Origin: Microglena sp. YARC
Lineage: Eukaryota > Chlorophyta > Chlorophyceae > Chlamydomonadales > Chlamydomonadaceae
NCBI GenBank assembly: GCA_022414725.1
Contig: CM039462.1
Location: 3,333,936-3,397,935 of the forward strand
Reading direction: 5' to 3'
Length of the DNA stretch: 64,000 nucleotides
A model generated the notes under the pieces. That model was given only the letters and a program-made list of their open reading frames with translations. It ran no database searches and had not been told where the DNA came from. Every line of letters begins with the position of its first letter. Position 1 is the stretch's first letter. The position numbers were made by a program, and so were the translations under genes. Of this stretch, positions 30,848 through 41,167 are shown piece by piece.

Positions 30848-32721
30848 ATCTCTTCTACTGGCTGTTCTACAAGCGAGCAAAGGCCAGTCAAGCAATTAAG
30901 GCTGGGAGAGCAAAAAACCTAGTTCGAAGAGTCGGAATTCAATCTGTATGGTGCAAAAGAAGCGGCGATGGATACCTAATCGCGTTCTTAATTTAGTAGC
31001 AAAGACGTCTGGAGCGATAAGGATTCTAAACTTATGTAGGAGGTAATGGCTTCGTAACTGGCAGGTCGAGACTTGTGATGTTATTTTGCCCTTTTGTATT
31101 GCCGCCCTGTGTGCCGTATGTTCTAGGGTTGTTTGAGTTGTTGAGTTCCCGCCAGGTCCTTCGTCTCCCCACTCGTCCCCACTTGGGCTTCCTTCACTTT
31201 CGAATGTCCCCCGCGTTCCGGAACATTGAGGTGGCATATAGAGCCGCCTACTGCCCCGCGCCATTTTCTGCCATCGCACAGACCTGGCATGTGCCTAGCG
31301 CAGATCTTTGTTACGAAGACTTGGATAGCAAACAGCCCCGCGTGCGCGTCTCAGTTGGGTTATTGAGCGCGTGCGAGCGCGTGTGCAGCGCATTATTAGG
31401 TTCTAGCACATGGCCTGCGTATGGGAGTTACTATACAATATACTAATACTATACCCGACTATACTTTCGCTTCTATTCGCTTCCGACCTAGGTCGCGACC
31501 AACGACCAGGCGGGGATCGACCTTGTATCAACTTAATATAATGTGCGCGCGGCTACGCTGCGCTGAGATTGATCCAGTAACCCATCAAGAGAAGCGTTTC
31601 AGTTGGCGTTTTTTCATCTTGTGTTTTCTCCACCCGCCCGCTAATTCAAATTATTATTCGGTAGATGACTGTGAGCAATTCGCATGACAGGTGACAGCGC
31701 ACGCGTAGGCCCGAAGGGTAGCAGATTAGCTAATCAATTTCTTCCCCTTCCTCTTCTCGCATGCTGAGTCGTCCATGACAGGGACGAGTTCAAAAAACAG
31801 CAGGAGTTATTTTCCGTCCGCAGTGAAGATGTTGTGATATGTTGAGTTTAACGGTCCTCGACTCTCTGACCACTGAACTAACATGACTCGAAGCCGGTAG
31901 TGAGTAGCCAACCAAGCATTTGCCACGACACCATCTTCCACCATTTTGATCTTCCATGCGAGGTTCGAGCTTCCAACCTCAACTTCTACAATTGCCAGGC
32001 AACAATGCTAGGGAAAGGCGCAAAACTGATGATTCGTACAATCGCTTGATAAGCACCAGGCTCCAGCCATCCCAGGTGAGGGGTTACACGTGGCATTGGA
32101 ATCAGGGTTGTTCAGGACGCTGCGTCCTCCGTCGCAGATGCAACGTTGAAGAGTCCGTTGCGTCGCAGGCGCAGCTCTAGTTGGTCGGTTGCGTCTCACT
32201 TGAATAACATGCTTCGCATTGCGTCTCGCCGCGTCTCACTGATTGCGCCACATGCCCTGCCAGAGTGTCACTAAAGCACTTACCATTACATAATTACATT
32301 CACTGAGCCACTAAGTTTGAAGTCCAAATTGAACTACCGGTATTGGATTGGTCTCAATTTCAAATTTCGCAGCCTGGCTCGTCGCAATTTTGTCCCAAAT
32401 GCATTCGAATTGTTGGTGCCTTGCCCGCGATATATCTGTCGCGAATGTTGCAGTCGACCACGGCAGTGTGAGACTCTGGAAGCAATGGGACGCAGTGAGA
32501 CGCAATGATACGCAGTGAAACAATGAGGCGCTGTGGGCAGCAGTTACTCGTGAGGGGATAACGGGGGGGTTGTGAGACGCAGGCCAGGAGGAGCCAAGGC
32601 CTTTAACTTGTCAGTAAGGCCGATCGATTTTTCTGAGAATGGGGCTATAATGGCATGATTCATGGCTATGTTTTGAGCCAATTTTCAGGTCGTTCTAAGC
32701 ACCTCTTTTTTTTGTGTGTGT

Positions 32722-32766
<45 letters not shown>

Positions 32767-32909
32767 AATGGTGGGTAATGTGGGTGGGTACGGGTGGGTG
32801 AGTTTTTTTTTTAGTACGGGTGGTACGGGTGGGTCATGTGGGATATGGGTGGGTGAGTGGGTGGTGTGACAGATTGCGTGTGAGTTAGTGTGTGTGTGGG
32901 GGGGGGGGG
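30848..32909. other. RSH upstream region and repeat-rich spacer
   Basis: A minus-strand frame continues upstream of the RSH ATG but is cut off by an in-frame TAA, so it is taken as 5' UTR or promoter. An inverted-repeat region with GCGTCTCACTG motifs occupies about 32180-32530, and a (GT)n-poly-G tract occupies 32712-32765. No other gene is supported. Confidence 0.5.
32180..32530. repeat. inverted-repeat region with GCGTCTCACT motifs
   Basis: The left part has GCGTCTCACTTG, ATTGCGTCTCGCC and GCGTCTCACTGATTG. The right part has the inverse forms GACGCAGTGAGACGCAATGA and ACGCAGTGAAAC. It may be another non-autonomous inverted-repeat element. The exact ends could not be fixed. Confidence 0.45.
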
Positions 32910-33153
32910 TAGCTTTCCGGATGCTATACCGTGAGAACTGACACATGGAATGGACTAGGGCGTGTGCTTTACAAGCGTGATAGCATGTCAGGCGACATGG
33001 CAGGTATAAGAAGAGAAAGACGACAGTACCTCAGGGTACTGCCGTCGCTAGGTGCTGGCCCTATCGGGCAGAGGCACTACAATGGAAGCTTCCAGGCGGA
33101 GGGCATGGCGCACTAAGACACTCTAGCTGGACCGGGAGAACCGGTCTATAACA
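32910..33153 (-). repeat. 3' LTR of the minus-strand retrotransposon
   Basis: It is about 244 bp. It contains the uninterrupted sequence ACATGGAATGGACTAGGGCG, which in the other LTR is split by a MITE. An internal palindrome CAGTACCTCAGGGTACTG is present. It has seven more bases (around CTAGGTGCTGG) than the other copy. Confidence 0.75.
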
Positions 33154-33274
33154 TCCCCCCCAATTCCTGGTATTCTTCATTCAGAAGAATTCCTTGAATT
33201 AGGAGGGTTTTTTTATTTTTTTTATTCCTACACGAATTTTTTATTTTTTTATTTTTTTATTCCTACACGAAGGA

Positions 33275-36200
33275 CATCGACAAGCTCAAGGTGGATAAGT
33301 CGAATATCCAACCTTGGACTTTTGCCATTGAGCTGGCCCTCTCGCACTCTGGTACTCGGAGCGTTCTCCAGCCCAGGGAGCAGAAGGGCAAACACTGGAC
33401 GCGCAAACCCGCGCCTTCAAGGACAGACCCTCGAACCCCCCAGGCCACAGCCTAAACCTGCCATATGCGAATAAGCGCTCTACCGCTGGAGCTGGGAGTT
33501 CCCATCGTGGTGGAGGTCGCAGGAAGGTATTGGGGTGACTCTGCTAGCTTTTCTCGAGCAGCAGGAGTCACCCCTACCCGGGTGAGTCGTTTCAGTCGTG
33601 AAGCAATCGGCCCAAAGTATAGCTTGTCGCGATTTTCCCGCTAGTGACTCTGACGAGGAGGAGGTTTTTGCCATTTCTGCTGATCTGAGTATGGAAGAGG
33701 TCCAGGCCGCGATTCAACAAATGAATGCGCGTAGGTAGTAGTTTTTGCTGCGCGAAAACTAGGATTGCTGAGGCTTCTGTCGCGAAACAGGCTGCCATTG
33801 AGAGGGAGTTATTTGCTCTCTTAGAGCAGACTAGGAGGGAATCGGAGGAGCAGCAGCATTAGACGCTGATCAGTGGGATCAGAGGTTTCTGACGTAGTCC
33901 CAGAAAGGATTATCGACAGAAGCACTCAGGCGTTATAGGGACTTAGACGAGAAAGCGCGATCGATTATGTTGAGTTCGGTCTGCCATGCCTTGCATATGA
34001 GTTATCTCACTACGCCACAGCCCAAGAGATTTTTGATGATAGTCTCTGACTGGAGGAGGAATCCAGCCTCCACTGCCCCTCAACTTCGAGTACAGTTCTC
34101 GAAGATAGAAATGACAGCGCCCAGAGGCCGAGTGACTATTTCTTGCTTGCAAACAACTGTGCGAGAAGCTTGAGATGCTGGGTGTGAAGTTAAGGAATCA
34201 GAATCTGTGCAGTGCATGATTAATGGGCGGTCCATGAGCGCTTCAATTATTCTGCGTTTCGCACTATGCGCACGTTCCTGTCGGAACCTTGAATTCTGGG
34301 AGGTTACTCGTTAGATTTGTTAGTGAAGACACTCGCATATGACTTTGCCTGAAGCCTACCCTTCCTACCCACCTTACTTACTCAAACACCCTGCTGCCCT
34401 GCCTGCATACGCTGCGATGGGACTCCCTGCTGCTGGGACGTGGCTGGAGCTGCTGGAAGAGGTGGAGCGCTGCTGCCGTTGGTGCTGGCCGAGGTCGCGG
34501 TAGAGGTCGCGGTGGAGGTGGTGGATCTACAATCTGCTCCTTCTGTCCGCAACCCCGGCCATTACTGACGCAGTCTGCTGGAAGAAGCACCATGACCAGG
34601 GCACCTGCTGCTTGGAAGTGGGTTGCTTTCAAGCCACGGGACACCGTCCCCAAAAGCTGAGTATGAAGCTCTGCTTGCTCTGCACCATATGACCCTTTCC
34701 AGGCCCATAACTAGGAACCCGCCCTATCCTGCTAGCTGCAACACGAAGTGGCAAAGAAAGGATTAGTGGATGCTAGGGATGTTCGTGTGGTAGTTTAGAC
34801 TCAGGAGCTGGCAGCTCTATAACAGGCTCCAGCATTTGTTCACCAACTTTCGTGCCTTCCAATAGTGCACCATCTGTGAGGTTTTTGGTGACCGGTGTAG
34901 TCAAAACAGGCCGTGGGTTCGGGGACTATCATATTATGTGGGGATCGGCTTCATCAGCCTATCACACTTCAGAATGTCTTACTTATTCTAGGATGCCCTT
35001 AAACCTTCTGTCAGGTACATGTGTCAGAGATGACTGGTAGTCAGTCTCACAGACAGTGCGGTGTCCACGGACATGTGTACGTGGACTTACCGCAATCCTA
35101 AACCCGTTAACCTCACATCCTAGGTGACCGGAGGCTGGACTTAAGTCCAGCCCACGCTTTAAATATTGCCTTGAGAATCCATAGCCTCATCCGTCTATCC
35201 ACCATCCGGTGTTATTCCGACAACATGCCACCGCAAAGTCGCAAGACTGTAATGTTACTTTTACTGCTGACCTGTGCATTTGCGACTAGAGATCTGATAT
35301 CCTCTGTCAGTCCCAGCCTCCTCTACCGGAGAATACACTTTACCTCGCAACCATCCAATCATGTGCTGCCTGACCACCCCTGTGCCCCTGCTTTATGCCT
35401 CTATTCAGTTGATCACCACCTGCAAGCAGACTTCACCTCCTCATCCACTTGCTAACTTTGGATCGTCGTCTAGGTCATCCTGGTTACACAACGTTCCAAA
35501 GGTTGTCAGTGATGGTTTGGTGGAGGATCTTGCTGTGAGCTATGACTCAGCTGAAAATCCTTGCACAAGGTCCCTTGCAACGCTTGGTTGCTTGGGTAAG
35601 GCGGGTGTATTGCCTTTCCCTCAGGTGTTGCCACTAGGGTGGTCGTCGCACCCTTGCAGGTTTGCATGGATATTATGGGACCCTCTTCAGTGAGGGGGAT
35701 ATTGAACGCGGAAGTACATCTGTTAGTGTTATGCGATCAGTTTTCTGGCTTCGCTGAAGGTTTGCTTCCGTTAGCTAAGAAGGTGAGGCTCCCTGGGTAG
35801 TCCAGGGCTATCACTCCGGGTGTAGCGCGCTGACTCCTCGTAGGCCTTTCGGTTGTTGCGATCTGATTAGGGCAAAGGAGTTTTTAGTGGCGTTGGTTTG
35901 AAGATTTGGCTCGTTGAGATGGAGGCTACGCATGAGCTGTCGTTTTGCCCTTAGACGCCGCAGCAGAATGGTACAGCTGAACGGTTTATAACGGATTGTA
36001 GTGGGGGGACATTGCTAGGACTCTTCTTATAGAGTCTAAGTTACCCAAGTCCTTCTGGCCTTTATGCCTTTTACTGTGCTTGCTACCTCCGTAACCGTCT
36101 ACCCACTAGTGGAGCGCGACTCCTCACGAGCTCTTCTTTGGGCATAGGCCTTGTGTGTCGGTTCTCTGTGGCTACGTTTACGCTGCGTGAACGGGAAGAA

Positions 36201-36390
36201 GCGGAGCAAACTAGGCGAGAGGAGTGTAGAGGGTCGTTTTGTGGGGTACAGTCGTCTGAGCAAGGGTTATTTGATATGGGTACCGCTTTAATCACCAGAT
36301 TAGTTGAGTCGCGTGACGTGCGGTTCTTCGAGGAATTTGATCATAGTTCCGTTCCTGGTCATATCCATATGATGGGACTTCGTTAGTAGC
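33275..36390 (+). pseudogene. broken Ty1/copia element (gag, protease, integrase pieces)
   Basis: Read on the plus strand across shifting frames. A gag start appears near 33275 (KLKV...QPWTFAIELAL). An RGRGRG-rich stretch leads into a zinc knuckle split by a frameshift (CSFC, then a shifted His/Cys half) at about 34490-34610. Protease-linker blocks like LQNVLLI and then MPLNLLSG, in different frames, lie at 34965-35010. Integrase-like blocks DIMGPL (35670), QNGTAERF (35963), a KLPKSFWP block (36040) and a VGYSR-like region with RDVRFFEE (36310-36335) follow. Stops and frameshifts are frequent. No reverse transcriptase follows; an A-rich tract begins at 36480. It is clearly dead. Confidence 0.7.
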
Positions 36391-37063
36391 TGCCTCTCCT
36401 CCTGTCACGATGATGTATCGATCTAGCGGAGGTTTCCCTACCGATCCCCAGACCTTTAGGTGCTGTAGTAAAGACAGGAGGAAAAAAAATATATTATATA
36501 TATAAAAAAAAAAAAAAAAAGAGAAAGGGAAGCTAGATTGAAAAGAAATAGCTGGTGCATAAGGGAGCACAAGGGCATAGGCTCTGGCTGGCCAGTGTTC
36601 ATCAAGGAATGATACTTGTCCTTGTGGGGACATATGCAAGTACATTTAGGAGAGAGCAAGGGCCAAGAGCAGTACAGTATGGCTATCATCTATTATCTAG
36701 ATAAGACTGGATTCCAGATGTGAAGCTGCCAAGAAGGTGCAGCCATAAGGCCTTGTTCAACTAAGAGGACTGGATTGCAACTTGTGTAGTTGCCATTATG
36801 GCAACCAACTTAAGGTAGACGTCCCCCGCTAGCTCATAACTATCAATCCAGATGGAAGGACATGGTGAGGTACTTCCAGTATCATCTATAAGGTATCATA
36901 AGGCAGGATCTCATAACTTATGCTAGGGGGATCTATGGATCAGCTTAGCATGGTTGGAGCACAAGTCAGGATATTCCCCCCATGATGAGAGATTTATCAT
37001 AAGAGGAGAGCTTGTGCTTGGAGAGAGGTCTGCTTAAATTGGAGAAGCAGGGATGCCTTCAAT
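36391..37063. other. AT/A-rich spacer inside the retroelement block
   Basis: A TATATATA and poly-A tract lies at 36480-36520. The remainder is non-coding in all frames. Confidence 0.5.
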
Positions 37064-38543
37064 TTATGCAGGGTCTTCTGCAGGGAGGTCTGGGAAGTAT
37101 GGCACTTGGTAGAATCCATCCCTCTTGAGCCTCTTGGTGATGCACTGGTGGAAGTCATCCCACAGGTCAGGTGTAGGGTCAGGGTGGAACTCAGGTGGGA
37201 AGGAGTTGAGTATGAGGTAGTCTTGGTGGTTCCAGGGGAGGATGATCTCATCAATGTAGATGAGGAATGGACTTGGTTCGTTGTCAACTCTGATTTGGTG
37301 GGAATGCATGAGGATGCCAGGCTGTCTATGTGTGGCTAGGGAGTATGCACTAACAAGAGCAGCTTGCAGGCAGATGGTCCATTTGAGCTGATCTTTCATA
37401 TGAGGGGAGCAGGTGTCATACTGGTGCACTAGTGTGGCTAGGCTGCTAGTGTGGAGGTGAAGGGGGGTAATGATATTGGCTGGGTGTTTGGGCATGTCTG
37501 ACGTGGACCAGATGGCATTGGGTAGTGATCTGAGGTGTGTGTACTGGTCAAAGAATGTTGTGATGAGCTGGTACATGGGTACTCTGAACATGTTGATCAG
37601 GAGTTGTGGTGGTAGGGTTGTTGGCTGGCAGATCTTTTCCAGGATGTGCATGAGTTCACCTTGTGGATAGTGTCCTGGTTGGGTCCCTACAAGAGATTTG
37701 AAGCTGACCCTGCATGTGGCACTGTTGTTTGTGACATCATCAGATTCGTAGTCATGGGGTGGTGATGAGGGTGGGGAGAAGTCTGTGATACCAACAGGTC
37801 TGAATATGCCTGGTGGATGTGTGTTGGACAGGGTTGGTTAGGGTGGTGCCTGTTGGGTTTGCAGGGGTGTGGGTGGTGTTTGGAAGGCAACATTAGTTTG
37901 GAGGGCAACAGTGACACTTTGGTACATATGGGTCAGGGTTGCTTGCATGTTGGTCAGGCGGCCAAGAACTGTTTGTGCATCTGAACTTCGTTTCCTATTG
38001 GCTGACCTAGTGGCTCTGGTAGGAACAGGTGGTGGGGTTGATGGGTTTGGAAGGGGGGTGAATCCAGCATTCTGCCCATGTTGAGGGCAGATCTTGGACT
38101 GTAGGCCAATCTAAGGGTGTAGCTGGGAATCCTGGGGGTGGTTGCAGAGGGGCTTTAGTAGCATTGGGTTGGGCAGGAGTGTTTTGGAGTTGGCCTAGGA
38201 ATCCTTGAATAACATCTTTAAGGTCTGCTGCAATGTGTTCATGTGAGCCAGTGACTGGGGTTGATGGTGGGATCCTGGGGGCAGGTCTAAATGCAAGGTT
38301 TGTATCAACACTAGGGCACTGGAGAGAGTTATGACCATAGCCTCCACGGTTCCAGCATGTCATGAGGCGACTAGGGATTCTTTCCTGTCTGATTCCTAAT
38401 GGAGGGGAGGGAGGGTGCCGGGGGAAGTGGAGGTTGTGGGCAGGAGGAGGAGGTGCAGGGGCAGCAGGAGGAGAGCAGGGGAGGAGGAGGAGGAGCAGGG
38501 AGGGAGAAGGGGAGGAGAAGGAGTAGAGAAACGTTGTCTCCAC
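37064..38543 (-). pseudogene. retroelement-derived frames, second gag-like remnant
   Basis: Three minus-strand frames follow one another: 38543-38007, 37917-37687 and 37651-37064. The first contains CWNRGGYGHNSLQC, a zinc knuckle with its second Cys replaced by Arg, then a Pro/Gln-rich stretch. The last is a 195-residue frame of normal composition with no motif I recognise. Frames differ and stops intervene, so this looks like decayed gag-type sequence from the outer or another element. Confidence 0.4.
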
Positions 38544-39058
38544 TTGGACTTGCCTGCTGGCCCCCGGTGGTGGACCATGGTGTAGGGCTCAAGGTACCAT
38601 GGATGATCAGGAAGGTCATTGTCTGGGTGATCAGAAGGAGATGGCTGGTACAGTCTGGTGGTGTACAGTCCATTTGCAGACGGTGATGCATGGCACTCCA
38701 GACCCGTGGTGTAGCAGATCAGGCCATCTCCATGCTGGTATGGGAGCTCAATCTGTGCAATACGATAGTTAGTGTGAATGTGTATGTCTTCATCATAAGC
38801 CATGATTGCAGGGGCACTGATGAGGTTGAAGGAGTTGGGCACGGGTACAAGAAGGACGTTGAGCAGTGTCACTACAAGTCCTATACCTTGAAGTACAGCT
38901 GTGCCAGTGTAACAGCAAACAACTGGTGTGGAGGAGCCTGGGGGAAGAACTGTCACTGGTGGGTTGAGAAGTGTGATTCTGATAAGACAATCAGCATTGG
39001 AAGTCATGTGCCGGGTAGAGTCTGTAGTGAGACACCAGTGATCGTGGAAGCAAGTAGA
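38396..39058 (-). pseudogene. copia-type protease remnant downstream of gag
   Basis: This frame is continuous with the gag frame through a single TAA at 39059-39061. It contains HWCLTTDSTRHMTSN, related to the W-x-L-D-S-G-A-T/S-x-H-M motif of copia proteases but lacking the Gly-Ala after Asp-Ser. A GTAVLQGIG block and NVLLVPVPNSFNLIS follow, as in copia gag-pre-integrase boundaries. The missing residues argue that it is inactive. The frame ends in low-complexity Pro/Leu sequence. Confidence 0.55.
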
Positions 39059-40225
39059 TTAAACACTGGGGGAGGTCTCATGAGTGGTGGGGAACTGTCC
39101 TAACTCAGAGTCAGTGGTATCAGGGTTCTCACCAGCGTTGGGGTCGTTGCCAGAGTCATCTCCAGAGTCTTGGGGTGGGGACTCAGATTCCAGTGCTGTA
39201 GTAGGCTGGCATGGGTTCGGGCATGCTGATTCGTGGTGGTCATAGCCCCCACATGTTCCACAGGTCCTGGTGGTTGGCTGGACACTGATGGCAGAAAAGC
39301 ATTGCTTCCCGAAGTGACCTTTGCCAGTGCAGTTGATGCAGACCTCTGTCAACTTACTTGGATGAGGGTTGATGGATGGGTGGCTATGTCGTTCACAGCT
39401 TGTACATTGTCCCTCATGATGTCGAAGTCCTCCACAGTTGTCACAATTGTGGATTGTTGACGCATAGGGGGAGGTGTTGGGACAGATGGAGGCAGTGTGC
39501 CCAAAGCAAGTGCAGATCAAACATTGGGCAGATGCAGGTGACCACATACCTTGGAAACGGTTTGGTGGCCTGGGCCCAGGAGGCACTGGTTGATTCACTT
39601 CGACGTTGATTCCCCACGCGTTTAGCATAGGTATGGCTCCTCGTAGCAAATCTACGGCGGCTGCTGCGTCCTCAAAAGCTCGGATGTCAGAGGGTCCCCC
39701 GTCCGAGGTTGGGGTAGGGGGAGATGAGGATTCACCGTCGTTAGATGGGGAGGACGGAGGCTGGTGGGAAGGGGTAGGTGGAGGGAGAGCAGCATCCTGG
39801 GTGGAAGCTGGAGAGTGGTAGGATGCGTGGGGAAATGTTAGAGTAGTGTGGGAATCGTAGAAAGGGTTTGCGCCTTTGACGAACTTGGGCAATAGGGTGA
39901 AACCTTGGCCCCAGTCTCGTCGAATGTAGCGTAGGGCTTTAGCCGCGTTGTTGGTATACGCGTCAAGCGAATCAGCAAGGGGAGGGGTACAGTTTCGTAG
40001 AATATGATTCATAGCCATGTAGTTGGATAGGGGTGTTATTCTGCTGTCTCTAGGGTAGTGGTAACCATTGGAGGGTTCATCAATGGGAGCATGTTCTAGA
40101 TCTCCATCAACGACTGAGAAGACTGAATCTTGTTCGAGCAAGGGGGCCACAAGTTCTGCATACCATTGTGCAAAGACATCGTAACCTCCCTTACCATCGT
40201 ACGGAGTATTCATTCGTCCTGACAT
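39059..40225 (-). CDS. retrotransposon Gag with four CCHC zinc knuckles
   Basis: The frame is open for 388 residues and starts with an ATG at 40225. Residues about 230-330 carry four C-x2-C-x4-H-x4-C knuckles: CLICTCFGHTASIC, CDNCGGLRHHEGQC, CINCTGKGHFGKQC and CGTCGGYDHHESAC. Before them is a Pro/Ser-rich linker, and the N-terminal ~130 residues would be the capsid-like part. Such knuckles bind the element's RNA during packaging. The tail is acidic (DSGDDSGNDPNAGENPD). Four knuckles is more than the one or two usual for copia Gag. It may still be translatable. Confidence 0.75.
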   Translation of the reverse strand: MSGRMNTPYDGKGGYDVFAQWYAELVAPLLEQDSVFSVVDGDLEHAPIDEPSNGYHYPRDSRITPLSNYMAMNHILRNCTPPLADSLDAYTNNAAKALRYIRRDWGQGFTLLPKFVKGANPFYDSHTTLTFPHASYHSPASTQDAALPPPTPSHQPPSSPSNDGESSSPPTPTSDGGPSDIRAFEDAAAAVDLLRGAIPMLNAWGINVEVNQPVPPGPRPPNRFQGMWSPASAQCLICTCFGHTASICPNTSPYASTIHNCDNCGGLRHHEGQCTSCERHSHPSINPHPSKLTEVCINCTGKGHFGKQCFSAISVQPTTRTCGTCGGYDHHESACPNPCQPTTALESESPPQDSGDDSGNDPNAGENPDTTDSELGQFPTTHETSPSV

Positions 40226-40727
40226 CTTGGAGTCTTGAATGGAGCTTTGCGGAATGAGAATCCAAATGTGAGATCGGAACGGAAGAGGGTTTTAACGATG
40301 TAGGCAGGAGGAAAGAGAGATCTTGTGGTCAGGAGGAAGTGGAGGTCTCCTACAGGATGTAGATGACGGGATTGGGCGGAAGGGGGGGCGGGGGGGGGGG
40401 GGGGGGGGGGGGCTTGCGAGGCCGACGGGGGTATAGGAGATGGTGGGATGGGAGGAGAAGGGAACTGATGGGTAGACGCAGTGGGCGGGGGGGGGGGGGG
40501 GGGGGGGGGGGGGGCGGGCAGCGTACTGGTGTTATCCAGCGGGAGGTGCCTAAGCGATGACAAGTTTTCTGGGCTTGAGATCCTCTTCTTCGGGAGTTGC
40601 GCTAGCAACAATTGAAGACACTGCAGATGCGCGGGAGCTCGGGATCTACGGACAATTTGACAGACTTTGATGCGCTCAAATCTGTTGCAGTGGAAGACGC
40701 GACGGCGATGATGAGCTATAACCTTTA
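40226..40727 (-). other. retroelement leader between 5' LTR and gag
   Basis: Untranslated leader with two long G tracts (plus strand, 40383-40412 and 40487-40514). Frames here are homopolymer artefacts. Confidence 0.5.
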
Positions 40728-41167
40728 GCTTTCCGGAGTGTTATACCGTGAGAACTGACACAGGGAATGGACCAGGGTAATTCAAAGCGCGCGCTTTTGC
40801 GCTTTTGAGCGCTGACTTTTTGACCCCCTCTGCGCTTTAAGCGCAGTTTTTTGCAACCCCCTGTGGGCGCAGCAAGCATTTTTTGCGCTTTTTGCACTAC
40901 AAAGCGCAGTTTTTTTGTTTTCAAGTGCGCTAAAGCGCTGGCCATTTTGGCCATTTGAAGTACCCTGGAATGGACTAGGGCGTGTGCTTTACAAGCGTGA
41001 TAGCATGTCAGGCGACATGGCAGGTATAAGAAGAGAAAGACGACAGTACCTCAGGGTACTGCCGCCGCTGGCCCTATCGGGCAGAGGCACTACAACGGAA
41101 GCTTCCAGGCGGAGGGCCTGGCGCACTAAGGCACTCTAGCTGGACCGGGAGAACCGGTCTATAAACA
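40728..41167 (-). repeat. 5' LTR of the minus-strand retrotransposon, interrupted by a MITE
   Basis: It is identical in layout to 32910-33153 except for the 195-bp MITE plus 8-bp duplication (40768-40975 region), a 7-bp deletion and a few substitutions. Immediately inside lies AAAGGTTATAGCTCATC, where the primer-binding site should be. Which tRNA it would fit was not resolved. Confidence 0.75.
40773..40967. mobile_element. hAT-type MITE (CAGGGTA...TACCCTG), copy A
   Basis: It starts CAGGGTAATTCAAAGCGCGC and ends CATTTGAAGTACCCTG, 195 bp. It is flanked on both sides by GAATGGAC, a perfect 8-bp target duplication (40765-40772 and 40968-40975). The interior is rich in GCGCTTTAAGCGC palindromes. 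The unoccupied site is seen in the other LTR near 32943. Confidence 0.95.

Larger units (their letters stand above)
32910..41167 (-). mobile_element. LTR retrotransposon, copia-type, minus strand, with nested insertions
   Basis: Two same-orientation repeats (32910-33153 and 40728-41167) of about 97% identity flank the element. On the minus strand each LTR starts TGTT(T)ATAGACCGG and ends near CGGAAAGCTA. Next to the 3' LTR is a purine run (AATTGGGGGGGA) that fits a polypurine tract. G runs adjoin both outer ends, compatible with a GGGGG target duplication. A gag frame and a protease remnant read the same way (40225 to about 38700). Nested inside are a plus-strand copia remnant and, in the 5' LTR, a hAT MITE. 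No reverse transcriptase was found for the outer element, so it is non-autonomous or gutted. Confidence 0.7.

Noticed and set aside
30848..30895. RSH start at a TTG 16 codons upstream
   Set aside because: Eukaryotic initiation at TTG is unlikely; the first ATG at 30847 gives a plausible transit peptide.
30896..31279. In-frame minus-strand extension upstream of RSH
   Set aside because: A TAA separates it from the RSH frame and composition is not coding-like. Treated as 5' UTR or promoter.
38396..39007. Resemblance of DIHIHTNYRIAQIELPY to a dUTPase motif
   Set aside because: The upstream context (HWCL...DSTRHMTSN, then NVLLVP...NLIS) fits a copia protease and the gag frame continues into it, so the dUTPase reading was dropped.
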